64,000 bases of DNA from Pieris napi (lineage: Eukaryota > Arthropoda > Insecta > Lepidoptera > Pieridae): positions 10,924,501-10,988,500 of the forward strand of contig NC_062249.1 in NCBI RefSeq assembly GCF_905475465.1. The letters are read 5' to 3'. Of this stretch, positions 46,761 through 58,654 are shown piece after piece (the stretch's first letter is position 1; every line of letters begins with the position of its first letter). The notes beneath the pieces are model-generated. The model was not told the DNA's origin. It worked only from the letters and a program-made list of their open reading frames with translations, and did not search any database. Position numbers and translations under genes: made by a program.

Positions 46761-47159
46761 AGCGGCCCGCTCCGGCTTCGCACGGGTATAAAATATATAA
46801 AATATATAGCCTATGTCACTCACTGAAAATATGATTAAAATCCATCCAGTAGTTTTGATTTATTCATTACTGCCCGTGGATAGCACGTGTTAAATTTGGA
46901 TATTTTGATAAATCTCGTAGGTTTCAGCCTGCGTTTGCAATGTAAGCGGAAAAAATGTAATGTTTACGACATCACATTAGAAACCTCAAAAATAACAGTA
47001 TTTCTCCAATATTTAATGACTGTTATTATACGTATGTATATAAATCTTTCTCTTCAATCACTCTATCTATTAAAACCGCATCAAAGTCCGTTGCGTAGTT
47101 TTAAAGATTTAAGCATACATAGGGATATAGGGACAGAGAAAGCTACTTTTATACTATGA
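46761..47159 (-). mobile_element. Helitron, family 3
   Basis: The plus strand starts AGCGGCCCGCTCCGGCTTCGCACGGG. Reversed, it is a GC-rich hairpin (CCCGTGCGAAGC, CGGAGCGGG) before GCT(A)T, the decayed CTAGT terminus. The far end has AAAACCGCATCAAAGTCCG, TTGCGTAGTTTTAAAG and CATACATAGGGA. This arrangement is the common lepidopteran Helitron type. A 90-codon minus-independent frame inside is not meaningful. Confidence 0.6.
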
Positions 47160-48272
47160 AGTGATATTCGATAAATTTATATTTTATCTAAAATCCACAG
47201 TCTGACTTGAAAATTACAGTTTATACTTCAGTTTCACATCGAAGCACCAATTTTCTATCAGAACTGACAAACATTCCATCTGTTGTAAATACAAGTGAGG
47301 TCTCGGAGTGAAATAATTAAAGTGCATCGGAAATAGAGTGAGAAATACCGAACACAAAACAAATGGACAGGCTAAGTCCGCACACGGACGGAACTTACTT
47401 TGTTGCGTGGGTAACTATTGTTCGTTCCCAAACTTACCCCGGGACTCCGGGAATTTGTGTGAAGGAAAATATTTGCTCAGCTTAGGCAAATTGCAAGGCC
47501 AATACATATTTTATGTGTTAATGTGAGTTTAATTGCTGTTTTGTTATTCTTTAACTGTAAATAGGGGAATTATGAAGCGTTTTGTTTGTGTTACTCGTTA
47601 GTTAAGTTTCGCTTTAACTAATAGTTTGTTGTTTGAACTGACAGAATTCCTCTTTCTTTGCCGGCAATTTAATCAGCTCTTTACGGCTTTAAATAATAGG
47701 AAGGTGTTGCCACTGGTCCCTATATTTATTTCTTATAGTTGTCACAAGTTCCAGGGATAGCGGGGAAGGATTGGAATATGGTGAGACAAGTCGAAGAGTT
47801 TGGAGGATGTAGTGTACTAATGTTCAACACATGGACGTAAAGTAATTCTGATTATGTGGTACTCGAATACAGGCTATTTTTATTTTATTTAGTTGTCACA
47901 AGTAGTTCTTGATAAAATGAGTTCTCAAGCGTAAACATATTTAAAAACGCTTATTATCTCTTATATATATAAAGCTCTTGAGTAATAGTTTCGAACTGAA
48001 CAAATGAAGACTAAACAAATGACAATCGACTAACACTGACTTCATCTATTCCCAAACTATTGTACGAGCTCTTAATATGCGACTGGCAAGTCATGAGGAA
48101 TGTCTATAGAAAGGAAATTAATACTGAGTAATGAAGGAATAAAGAATGCCTAGGTGAATTACATTACCTTAATTAATTTCTTATTTTGGGTAGACTTGTA
48201 AATAGATTTTAGTCTATATATATTAATTTCTTGTGTTAAACTGGCGGCCTCTCTTACCCATAATGCAACAAT

Positions 48273-48420
48273 ATTTATTGAAGTACACCACATCCTATAT
48301 AATCCATTATCTACAGTATATGTTACAAGCTATCTTTTTTAAATGACAATTATGGTGAACATAATTTAAAATAATACAATAAAATATTACACTCCTAATT
48401 TTAGATTTTACTAGTAATTT
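48273..48420 (-). repeat. Dispersed repeat F, copy 2
   Basis: TTTATTGAAGTACACCACATCC, ATCTACAGTATATGTTACAAGC, TATCTTTTTTAAATGACAAT and TATGGTGAACATAA occur in the same order as at 5887-6025. Confidence 0.5.
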
Positions 48421-49094
48421 TTTGGTGAACAACGCGGATTACGTACCTGATAGGCGCTTTACACTGAGTTTTTTAGCATTTCATTTCATTTCATTGAAAC
48501 AATTCTTTAAATTTATAAGTACATGTTTTTATTATTTATAGTATTATAATATATTATGTACAACACAAATATGGATGTGTCTGGAACAAGTCTGAACATA
48601 ATTACTCTGAATACAATAAGAAATAATTTCCTTTAGGTAGAAATGCAATTCCAGATCCACTGTACCAAAAACCACAAGGGAGAGAAAGATAGATGTGTGA
48701 CCCGACTCTAGGTACTCTTCTACTCAGAGCCGGGTGAGTTATGACCACTGAAACCACCTCGAGTAGAAAAAAAAAACATTCAGAATACTATAAGTTTGTA
48801 TAAGAATTTTTTAAATAAGGAATTTTAAGCCATTTCATTTACGAGAATTTTCACTAAACCCCTCCTAAGAATAAAAAAATAATAATTTAACTGGCACTTG
48901 CAATAAATTTCCTCAAGTTTCCAAGTTATTTGCATCTCATGATGTAATTTATGAGTTCTTAAAATACGAAAACAATACATCAAGAGGATTAGGAGGAAAT
49001 TATAACTTTGTGTGAATAATGCTTCACAAAGAATTACAAAATTTAAGTCTTGTTTCCTTTTTCGGTGAATATTTTACTAATATTATTATTTATA

Positions 49095-49166
49095 TGCAGT
49101 GTGCCTAGTGGCTTCAGCGTGCGACTCTCATTCCTGAGGTCGTATGTTCGATACCCGGCTGTGCAC
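49095..49166 (+). mobile_element. SINE head fragment joined to family C
   Basis: GTGTGCCTAGTGGCTTCAGC, GGTCGTATGTTCGATACCCGG and GTGCAC form the tRNA-like head. It stops at GTGCAC where family C begins. Confidence 0.8.
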
Positions 49167-49495
49167 CTATTTCACCATGCCTGATAGAGGACAAATCTTT
49201 GTTTTTAATTTATTTTATTATTATTAATTAACCACTACTTACTTAAGATGTCATATAGAACATGGTGTAATGGTTGCAGCTCCTTACAAACGTTGTGTAA
49301 AACAAAAAACTTGGCGATTAAAAATAGTGGCGTAGAGTTTATTGCCAGTTCTTCTCTTCCGTTATACGCCTTTAATTTGAGAACTGGCAGTAAATGTAAA
49401 ATTAGAAGCATTTGATATGTATTTATTTATAGAAGTTCATAACTGTACATTGTGTTACCTAATATATGATTTTATTTGATTTCATTTGATAATCA
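49167..49495 (+). mobile_element. Retroposon family C, full length
   Basis: Starts CTATTTCACCATGCC and runs through GATGTCATATAGAACATGGTG, GGTTGCAGCTCCTTACAAACG, AGTTTATTGCCAGTTC and AGAAGCATTTGATATG to an end in ATTTTATTTGATTTCATTTGA. It shares the 5' boundary of the copies at 8789 and 53406, preceded here by a SINE head. No coding capacity. Confidence 0.8.
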
Positions 49496-50723
49496 AATAT
49501 ACAATACAGGTCTCAAAATTGCGAGACGCCACAGGCAATATAAAAATATTTTGTTTATCCTAATTGCTTAGAGTGCTGCTTAGCTGTGTTCGTGCAAGTC
49601 ATTGTTTTCGACGTGCCAACATTCGGGGTAATTTAGGAATTTTTCCGATGGCAACCCCGCTGAAATTCGTGACTTTGTAAAAACGGCAGGCGCTTCAAGG
49701 GTCTCGTTTGTTTTACATTCTTTGCTTTCGTTCTTATGCTTTAATAACGTTATTAAGCGTCTTTGGATTGTTTAAGGGTTTGTGTATATTTATTCTTCGG
49801 CTATGGCATGCTTAGAGATTTCTAAATGTGATATTTTTAGCGTTCCATGGCTACAACCGAAACCGGTCTGGGTGAAAGGCTCTTCCTTATACTCTCTATC
49901 GTATGTTTATAATGACAAAGAAATTTAATATTTATTAATAAGTTCTAAAACAATGTGTATGGATAAAATACTAGAAAATATGACATCACAAACTTTACAC
50001 ACACACTCATCTATTATATTAGAACATAAGCAAGCTACCAAAGAAAAAAATTAAACAAGCACACACAAAAATAACAAAAAAATAATAATAACTAAAACTA
50101 AATAGAAAGTTAAACTTCGTTAAGATGATAAACAAAGTTACGGTAACTTGGAAGACTTGTAAAATATATCAATATTTTCATCGATGTTAGTAATCAAGTT
50201 GTAAGAGCGAGATATATTCACTGGACCATTAAAAGTAGCAGATAATATGTTTACAATAACGAATACAAGCAAAAAACAGTAGAATAGAAGGAACTTAGAT
50301 TATTAACACTAAGTCTTAACTCTGAATTTTCACTGGCTGCAATCCAGTTAACTTTTTCTTCGTGCGCAATGAACACTTGCCCATAGAGTAGAGGAAAAAA
50401 ATCGAGTGAAACTCAACATCTGTTAGAAATTGGTGACCATGAGCTGCGAGGACTGCCTTTTAGCGTCGCGTTTGCCCCCCTGTTGTGTAAAAAAAGACCC
50501 AAAACTCGACGTGTTAGGCACAAAGTTACGCCTGCACACCCAGGTATGTTTCTGCCCTTAATACGTACTCAAAGGCCGATGTAAACGTCACATTTTTAAA
50601 TTTATGTCGATTTCGAGATTTTATTAATCCTAGTTTTTATACAAAACTCCATCTAGGACTTGTTCCTTCAGTTTAGTAAAATATATATTATTTATTTATA
50701 TTATTTATTATATAAGCAAGACC

Positions 50724-50915
50724 ATGCACTTTTCTTTCTATGTGCGTATTTAACACTCAACCGTCAACTGAAGGAAAACATTGTGAAAACACCAGCATGC
50801 CTTATCAGATCCAAAAACTGAACAGCGTATTAGGCACAGAGGGCTGCCTATGAGAAACAATATTATTACGAAACACAAATAAATCTGATGCGACGACCAA
50901 GCGTTCTAACGCCAC
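50724..50915 (+). mobile_element. Degenerate SINE body
   Basis: ATGCACTTTTCTTTCTATGTGCG, TGAAGGAAAACATTGTGA, CTTATCAGATCCAAAAACTG, TTAGGCACAGAGGGCTG and TTCTAACGCCACTTTT keep the SINE order without the head. Strongly diverged. Confidence 0.65.
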
Positions 50916-51539
50916 TTTTCACTGTTGTTTTTTTAATATAGTATGCTAATTTACGAGCAGTCAAGGTGCTAATAGGAAATGCACAGTTAAGTATTGTATG
51001 TATATTCTATTATTATAGTTCATAGAATAACATACAATAGGTTATTATTGATATCTTTAAAGCTTAGTGGAATAGCAGTGGACACTGTTTAAAGCTATCG
51101 AGTAATTTCATTGTGTTTCTGACATAATATTTATTGAAGTGAAACTTCTTTAGGCGCACGAGGGTAAAATTTTTACGGAACGTACGAAGATGTGCAGCGT
51201 TTTTTTTCGAAGAAAAGGGAAAAAGCGATTGATTGAGAGAGTGATAAGGGCGAATTACCTTATAGAAATTGTATTTTATATTTTATGCAAAATAATTTAT
51301 TGAAATCTCAAATGACGAATTGTAAATTAAAATGCCACGTGTTTTAATTATCGAAGGAATAAATTAAAAATATTAAATTTCGACACTTTTAATATTATAA
51401 TGACAATTAAATTCATTAAATTCCTAACATCCTCTTCCTTCCGTCAAAGAAATCTAAAGTTTTAGATTAATTGTATAACATATTTAACATGAGTAAAAAT
51501 CAGTTTTCCAAAAAAGATTCACTTCTGACATGTGTACTT

Positions 51540-51806
51540 TGTACGCACGCACATTTTGACGTGATAACGTCTTTAAAATCGTTTTAGTCGGGTGACATGT
51601 TCAGAAACTTGTGTCACACCAAAACCTCACGAGCGCGATCGCAGGTATAACGAGAGAGAGACGGACCGATCTCCCGTCTCATCTCACTGTAGCGGCATAC
51701 AAACGAATGGAGATTTTCTCGTGCGGTTAAGTTTTCGTTGAATGTTTAACAGTGAAACAAAATGTGAAGTGCAAGTGAAGTTTTACAACAATTGCAACAA
51801 AAAAAG
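51540..51806 (+). promoter_or_regulatory. Possible promoter and untranslated first exon
   Basis: A patch richer in CG than its flanks contains CGAGCGCGATCGCAGG, CGAGAGAGAGACGG (a GAGA-type run) and CTCATCTCACTGTAGCGG (possible initiator). An A-rich leader follows (GTGAAACAAAATGTGAAG, CAACAATTGCAAC) with a good 5' splice site AAAAG|GTGAAT at 51806/51807. This is the style of insect first exons. No other exon of such a gene is seen in the window. Confidence 0.3.
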
Positions 51807-53095
51807 GTGAATAAAATAAAATAGCCTACTTACTAACAATTAACATTCTTGAATAAACTTGTAAAAGTAATGAAAGATGGAAAAAAGACACGTGTAAACA
51901 AACGAAATTTAGAGGTTATGTTATGATAAAAAACTTATATCACCAATAAGACGTTATCACGTAAACATCTCGATCGTAAACCTACTTTACAAACAACCAA
52001 TATTTTTTTTATTAAGAAACAATATTGATATGCTACGACTATACGTTAATAAAATTTAATATTTATGTACGAACAAATAGATTTATAGTTATTTAATTCA
52101 TGTATGCAAAATTCCAATAAAAAATTGTTAACTCGTGTAATAATAAACATTTATACTCGTTAAAATATTATATATTGTAATTATTCAGCATAATATCACT
52201 AGTAAAACCAAATTGCCTTTTGGGTACAATTTCATTACCATAATGGAAGCGACTATTAATCCAAAGCTAAAGGTTAATATTTCATAACAAATTAAACATT
52301 TGTTTCTCGAATTGAATGCCCGTAAAATAAAGCCGAAACAGATCCGTGCAGAAACAATCATTCAAATAGGCTGTTCATATTGAATATTAATCGCAATTGA
52401 AGAATAGAAATACCAAATAGGCGCCTTGGGGAAGTATTGAGTGATTCAAAAGGAGAAATTCTATAATGTAAGTAAATGTTAGCGACCACAAAGCGATATT
52501 TCAAAGGGCAATGAAAGTTTGATTTTAATAATCTATACTAGTATTATAAAGAGGAAAGATTTGATTTTTTGTTTGTTTGAAATAAATAGGCTCCGAAACT
52601 ACTAGACCAATTTAAAAAAAAAATAGGGATGCTTACTAAAACTTGAATAATCTAACCCAAGGTGTAAAAAAATAAACAAAAAACTTCCTTCAATCGTTTG
52701 CGCTGCGAAAACTATTAATATAGAACAAAATTATGTATTACAATTTTTCAGGACACATCACTATCTATAAAAAATGTCACGACAGCATGTCTCTATCTTT
52801 TATAGTTACGTCACAATAAGCGTCCTTTTATTAATTTTTTTTTTATTAAAATACTACCGCTAGAAAAGGCTCTTTATTCATGCCTAGGTATTGATCCATA
52901 TCAAAATAATTACCAATGTTTCACATAAGCTACAATTTAATGGCATAACCACCAAAAAAGCATGGTGGATTGGTGTTCTCCTGCCGTTTCTATTGAATAG
53001 TTTACTACTATGTAATATAACAAAAATCTTAGCCACAGCATGGCTTGGCCGAGTCTACTAGTGATTTATAAAATTAAATAAGACTGCTTATAGAA
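51807..53095. other. AT-rich non-coding DNA
   Basis: No gene or repeat recognised. If a transcript begins at 51.6 kb this would be its first intron. Confidence 0.45.
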
Positions 53096-53406
53096 GTCAA
53101 AAATCATTTATTCATGTAGGTAACACAATATACACTTATGAACGTCAAAAAAGAAATATATATTAAATGCTTCTAATTTTACATTGACTGCCAGTTCTCA
53201 AATCAAGGGTGTAATTCGGAAGAGAAGAACTGACAATAAACTCTCCGCCACTCTTTTTAATCGCCAAGTTTTTTGTTTTACACAACGTTTGTAACGAGCT
53301 GCAACCATTACACCATGTGCCACATGACAACTTAAGTAATAAATAATAATAAAATAAATTCAAAACAAAGATATGTCCTATATCAGCAGGAGGCATGGTG
53401 AAATAG
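53096..53406 (-). mobile_element. Retroposon family C, full length (311 bp)
   Basis: The cleanest complete copy. On the minus strand it runs from CTATTTCACCATGCCTCC to TACCTACATGAATAAATGA plus TTTTTGACTTC. It defines both ends of the family. Contains no coding motif and no obvious polymerase III boxes, so its transcription and mobilising partner are unknown. Confidence 0.8.
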
Positions 53407-54350
53407 GAGCACGCACTTACATTTCTATATATGTATAATGTATATGTAGCAATATTCAGACAATTTCTATTTTAACTTCAATTTTTTGATAATGCGTCTT
53501 TGCCATCATATTGATTTCAATACAGCCTAATCTTTATTGCAATGGCATTTGGTTTGCCCTCACCTAGAATATGCTCCTCTTCTAAGGATGATTTTACATA
53601 TTATTTAGAACTTTTGTAAGCATCTTAACAAATGCAATTAAACATTGCTTTATGTTTTAGGCCACCAACGGATTGATTGCTCTTTTATCTTTTGGGACGT
53701 ACTGATTTGAACTTTAGACCTCTGCAATGCGAAACCCTAATCCAATGCGAAAGGACTAGATATAATTTAGCGTTGCAAATTTTAAACCGCACCCCTATAT
53801 GAAACGCCGCAACCTTCTGTTCGCCGTACCCCGTTTTAACTCTAATTAAAAACCCATCAAAGAGTTTCCAGTCATTAATCATGAAACTGTTAACAGTGAA
53901 AGTCTTTCCTCAAGTCCGAGCTTAAAGACGGATTTCGCTATTAACAGAATAACTTAAATATTCGGGTTTACAATCCGCTTTTAAAAATATTTTTTTGTAT
54001 TGGAGTCTTGGGCTTAAAGGATTGCTTTTAAATACCAAAGATATTTCTTAAGCTTCGTAATTGACTGTGGTTGAACAGAAAGGAATTAGGAAATTATATT
54101 TATTAATCTTGGATAAGCGTTTGGTTGTGTAAGGTTCTTTTGTGTAATTCAGCAAAATGACTAACTCATCCAATTACATTAACATGCGGGAATTATATTT
54201 AAAAGGCTTCTTTTACTAGTAAAATGTTTCATGCGAAAAGGTACATTGCTTGTTTGTTTTTAATATTCTTTTCAAGATAAAACTTTCCTTGTTCTTAAAA
54301 CAAACTATGCTCTACTTTTATCTATGACACTAATTATGAGGATGTTGAGT

Positions 54351-54620
54351 TTCCACCTCACCAAAGAGGATGTGAGGAATTATTTGAAGAGGCGGAAAGA
54401 ATTTGTTAAATATTTAGTTTTTCCTTTGAAATATTAAGTATTACTAATTGTCGGTTGTTAAATGTTACATTTCAGTTTTCTTTTTGTCTATTAATGTACA
54501 TACTTATGGTTTCTGTTTCATATATATATTGTTAATCTATGTAATCTGTTTTTGGCTTTGTATATTGTCTCAGTTTTGTGGTTATAATACGTATGAGAGA
54601 GCCTGTGAGATACTAATGTT
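54351..54620 (+). repeat. Dispersed repeat E, copy 2
   Basis: TTTCCACCTCACCAAAGAGG, then TTTGAAATATTA, CATATATATATTGTTAATC and TATGTAATCTGTTTTTGGC as in copy 1 (39009-39285). The A-rich end is not preserved. Confidence 0.6.
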
Positions 54621-55233
54621 CTTACACTGCCTGTATTACTTGGAACCTAAGGTTTGATTCCTTAAAACAAATGTTACAAAGGCTTATTAACTATTTATTA
54701 TTCGTTTTAATTATATAGCACCATATAAATAGTATTAAAAACTAGGTGTTTTATTCGCAATCTTATATTTCTAGAATGAAATGTATAAAATATATAATAC
54801 GATCTAGCCTTAAACTGATAAGTAATTCAAGTCCAACATAATTTACTAAAAAGCATATGTAACATGTTAATTAGTTTCTTTATATAAAAGAGATGTGATC
54901 TTTATGGTTATTTTTGAAGTCCGTTAAGAAGAACTAGTTTCAATATTGGTTATTGTTACAATAAAATTGGTTATACTAAAGGTCAAAGGTCACTAGAGGC
55001 TCGTACAACGTCAGCTGCGATCGTGTTAATGCGATGTTCAAGCCAATTGGATCTCACGCGATTATCTAAACAATCTGTCGGCCGCTAACCACATTCCTAA
55101 CTGCTTTAACAACTATTTATCGTGTTTTGTTTCGCAAATACCTATCTATATTATTGCTATTTGTTTGACCAATTAGCTATATATAGATTCAGAAAGGATT
55201 TGAAACTGATTAAATTAAATTTTATAGAACAAC

Positions 55234-55533
55234 TAGCTGACCGGGCAAACGTCGTTTTGCCATGTACATATATCATTTATAATAAAAAAATAGGAGTAGA
55301 TCGTAGAAGGGTGAAAGTTAGGGGTTGTATGTATTTTTTAATGTTGTATCATAAAAAAATAAAAACAGAATAAAATATCTAAAAATAAAAAATATATATT
55401 TAGGGGAAAAATAGATGTTGTCCGATTCTCAGACATATCCAATATGCACACAAAATTTCATGAGAATCGGTTAAGCCGTTTCGGAGGAGTTTAACTACAA
55501 ACACCGCGACACGAGAATTTTATATATATTAGA
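55234..55533 (-). mobile_element. Helitron, family 1
   Basis: Plus strand from CTAGCTGACCGGGCAAACG (hairpin GGCAAA/TTTGCC reversed) to CGAGAATTTTATATATATTAGA. Reversed, the 5' end reads TCTAATATATATAAAATTCT and the 3' end CTAGT. The body matches 58655-58948. A LINE B fragment starts right at its 5' end. Confidence 0.75.
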
Positions 55534-55795
55534 TTGCAAAGGAGGCTCATCTAATTTATGTGATACCGCCCGCCCATGAACACTCTCAATGCCAGAGGGC
55601 TCGCGATTATGTTGCTGGCCTTGGTACGCTCTTTTCTTGAAGGACTCTAAGTCGAATTGGTTCGAAAATACTTCAGTGGGCATTGGGTTCCACATAGTAG
55701 TGGTGTGCGGTAAAAACTGTCTTAAAAAACGCTTTGTTTTCGAATGACGGACATCGAGGTGATACGGATGTAATTCCATATTCTGCCTCGTATGA
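55534..55795 (-). mobile_element. LINE family B 3' portion
   Basis: GCAAAGGAGGCTCATC to TTCTGCCTCG. The minus-strand frame keeps HPYHLDVRHS, RQFLPHTTTMWNPMPTEVF and NQFDLESFKKRAY against the intact LINE's C-terminus. The poly(A) and last ~25 bp are replaced by the Helitron boundary. Confidence 0.85.
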
Positions 55796-56597
55796 AATAC
55801 ATGTAAATACATTTTTTAGAAGTTAATTTCGAATATTCTATATTATAAATATTTAGAGATATTAAATAGTCATTTGTTTTTTAAAGTCTCATACAATTAG
55901 TTCGTTTTACCTACATTTGGTTAGCAAAATCTCTAAACCAATAATTTAAATAACATCTAAACACGAACAAGGTATCGGATATCACTAACACAAATACCTC
56001 GATCGAATTGTGCCCCTATTCGATTGGATAACCGATGCCGATTGCGATTTGCGATTCGATTATCGAGTGGAGCTAAGGGTCCTCGACTGGTTTGTACGTT
56101 CGCACGTATCACTAGTGCGTACTTGTAATCGCCGTCCAATGCAGACATCTAGTCTATATTGTTTAATTGAGGAGCCGAGAGGTTTTAGAAATTATTTATG
56201 ATGACGAAGGATGAAATTAGAAGAGGACAGTTGATGAAGTGTTTGGTGTAATTTCGAGTTACAGCTAAAGCTTGGTTAACTAAAAAAATATCAATTAATT
56301 AACTGTTTTCCAGTCAGTCCAAAGCGGTGATTCTTAGAAACGTTTTGAATAAAATCCGCGATATTTTGTTTAAGCAATTAATCTTAAAATATTTACTTCT
56401 ATAAATTTAATATGAAGTGAAAATAATTTTCCTTCACATATATACGTAGTCTGTGTAGAGAGTAGAATAATCTTTTCATAAAGTTGAGCTATAATAATAT
56501 ATGTATACCATATATATATATACCCTGATTAGACAGAGGATCAAGCGACGCAAGTGGAAATAAATAAGCCATAAGCTCTGAAAATTACAATTTTTTT

Positions 56598-56752
56598 TCT
56601 TTATTCATGGACACTTATGAACGTCAACAGAAAGGATGTTAAATTGATTCTAAATTTATATTTACTACCAGTTCGCAATTTAAAGGCGGGCAAAAAGAAC
56701 TGGCAATAAACTCTCCGCGACTCTTTTCAATCGCCAAGTTTTGAGTCATACA
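56598..56752 (-). mobile_element. Retroposon family C, diverged, 5'-truncated
   Basis: TCTTTATTCATGG, CTTATGAACGTCAAC, AACTGGCAATAAACTCTCCGC and TCAATCGCCAAGTTTTG match reversed family C with many substitutions and deletions. Confidence 0.75.
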
Positions 56753-56919
56753 AATTATTTGAACTGGAGTAAATCAATCCCAAGGATTAGGATCATAAGT
56801 AATCGTCAAATTTATAAAAAGCTTTATTGATTAATTTACGTATAATATCCCCAGGCAGGCACTTGATTGAAACCCGCAAGCAAAGCGACAGCGTGGCCGT
56901 CCCATGCAAACCTGGTTGT

Positions 56920-57024
56920 ACAGTTGAAGATGAGGCAAAGAGAGTCGGTAAGACTTGGAGCGAGGTGAAATATGACGCTCAAGATCGAGCGCGATGGAGA
57001 CTCATTGTGGACGCTCCTGTCCCA
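56920..57024 (+). pseudogene. LINE polymerase C-terminal fragment
   Basis: Reads TVEDEAKRVGKTWSEVKYDA then QDRARWRLIVDA. W-x-E-x9-DR-x2-W-x4-V is the typical extreme C-terminus of some non-LTR polymerases. Upstream sequence in the same frame (56827-56919) does not match, and the match fades after VDAP. It is a short orphan piece of a family not otherwise seen in the window. Confidence 0.5.
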
Positions 57025-57436
57025 TATAAATTTAATAAATTAATCTTTGTTCTCTTTCATCAGTCAGCAGTAAATCGAAAACAAAAAATATTTGCACCCT
57101 TAATCCATTTGTGTAAAAGGAATAATTGATACATTGAACAGTCAATGTGAAATACAATAAAAGATCGGTCTTTCATAGCCAAAGCAATATCGCTAACACA
57201 GTTTATAGTTGCTCCCAAGCCAATTACGATCCGAGGGAAAAAATAACAATAAAGTAATATAATTTAGGACCAATGGCGGGTATTCGCTATTTGCCGAGGG
57301 GCTAATTTAATAAGGAATTTCTGATCGATTATTGATACAACTGTTACGCCAAAAAATGCGGGCGTTGCATGTTCATATTTTTATGACCAATTAAGGTTGG
57401 ATAGTGAATTTTTTTTTTTTATACATTAGACCAGTC

Positions 57437-57620
57437 ATCCCGGTGATCGTAGATTCGATCCCCGACTATGCACCAATAGACTTTCTGTCTATGTGCGCTT
57501 TTAACAAAAAGTCGACGGTAAGTGACAGGCACAGAAGGCTGTTCACCTACTTGCCTATTAGAAAAACTAATGATCATGAAACAGATATAGAAATCTGAAG
57601 CACTATGAGGTTGTAGCGCC
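57437..57620 (+). mobile_element. SINE, partly deleted
   Basis: GATCGTAGATTCGATCCCCG (box B region), CACCAATAGACTTTCTGTCT, AAAAAGTCGACGGTAAGTGACAGG, CCTACTTGCCTATTAGA and GAGGTTGTAGCGCC. Box A and about 50 bp of the middle are missing. The tail stops at GCGCC where a LINE B copy begins. Confidence 0.8.
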
Positions 57621-57848
57621 TTTTTTTTTTTAAAGAACAGGGGGCAAACGGACAGGATGCTCATCTGATGTTAAGTAAAACCGCCGCCCACTCTCAATGC
57701 CAGAGGGCTCGCGAGTGCGTTGTCGGCCTTTCAAAAATTGGTACGCTCTTTTCTTGAAGGACCCTAAGTCGAATTGGTTCGGAAATACTTCAGTGGGCAG
57801 CTAATTCCACATAGTGGTGGTGCGCGGCAAAAACTTCCTTGAAATAAC
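57621..57848 (-). mobile_element. LINE family B 3' end inserted in a SINE tail
   Basis: T-run 57621-57631, AAAGAACAGGGGGCAAACGG, AATGCCAGAGGGCTCGCGAG to GTGCGCGGCAAAAACTTCC. Well conserved, 228 bp. The family tail after GCGCC (ACTGATTTATTT) is absent beyond it, so the downstream SINE end was lost or this is end-to-end. Confidence 0.85.
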
Positions 57849-58654
57849 AGCCTTGCCTTTAAGAATGAAAGCTTACACAGTCTCTTCTAGACTGAGTAAG
57901 TACAGATTATTTATTTGTAAGAAAATATTGTAAGGTAACATACAGACCAAACTGACGTATGAAATCTAAAGCCTATCAACATGGAAGTCACCATAGCTGG
58001 GTTAGAAAGCTTTTCATAACTACCATAAAAACTTTAAACAATACGATCGTATAAAAACGAAAAGCTTTCAATATAAAAGTTATATTTGAATTTAAAAGAC
58101 AGAGTTATTACAAGTTGCCTAAAGTTTAATTAGGTTTGCCAAAATTTCTGTTAAAGTAGCAATTTGTAAACTTTAAATAATTTAGACAAGGATCTGCCTT
58201 ACGGCGCACCTGGCTGAGACAATCTATAATTAATTTCGAGACAAAGAGCTATCAATTATTTTGTGCTATCAGAATCGAATACGCCAATCGCACTGCAGCG
58301 TTGAAATCGATGTTTAACTCGCGTTATACGAAAACCGTTACCTTGCCTTTTACAATGTCATTAGGGAAATTGGCATCATTTGGTTAATTTGTAAAACCGA
58401 TGTCAATCGTTAATTCCAAGGTTTATGGTATTCGATTTATATCGGTTCGTAAATATACAGTCGAACATAGGTAAAAGAAATGGGTTTTTGTGATTTTAAT
58501 TACTACGCTTGAAACGTTGTTAATACACGTTGAATTATAACCCCTTTATTGGGTTTGCTTTCAGTTATTTTCATAACTTTAAATTAAACATAAAATCAAG
58601 GTGTGAGATCAATTTTGTGACAACCATAGTTCTGTCATGAATAAAGTTTTAGTA
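57849..58654. other. AT-rich non-coding DNA
   Basis: No feature recognised. Confidence 0.5.

Noticed and set aside
50400..50550. LINE B tail joined to a SINE piece (GTTTGCCCCCCTG, GACCCAAAACTCGACG)
   Set aside because: Both matches are under 35 bp and drifted; too short to support a separate feature, though a chimera is possible.
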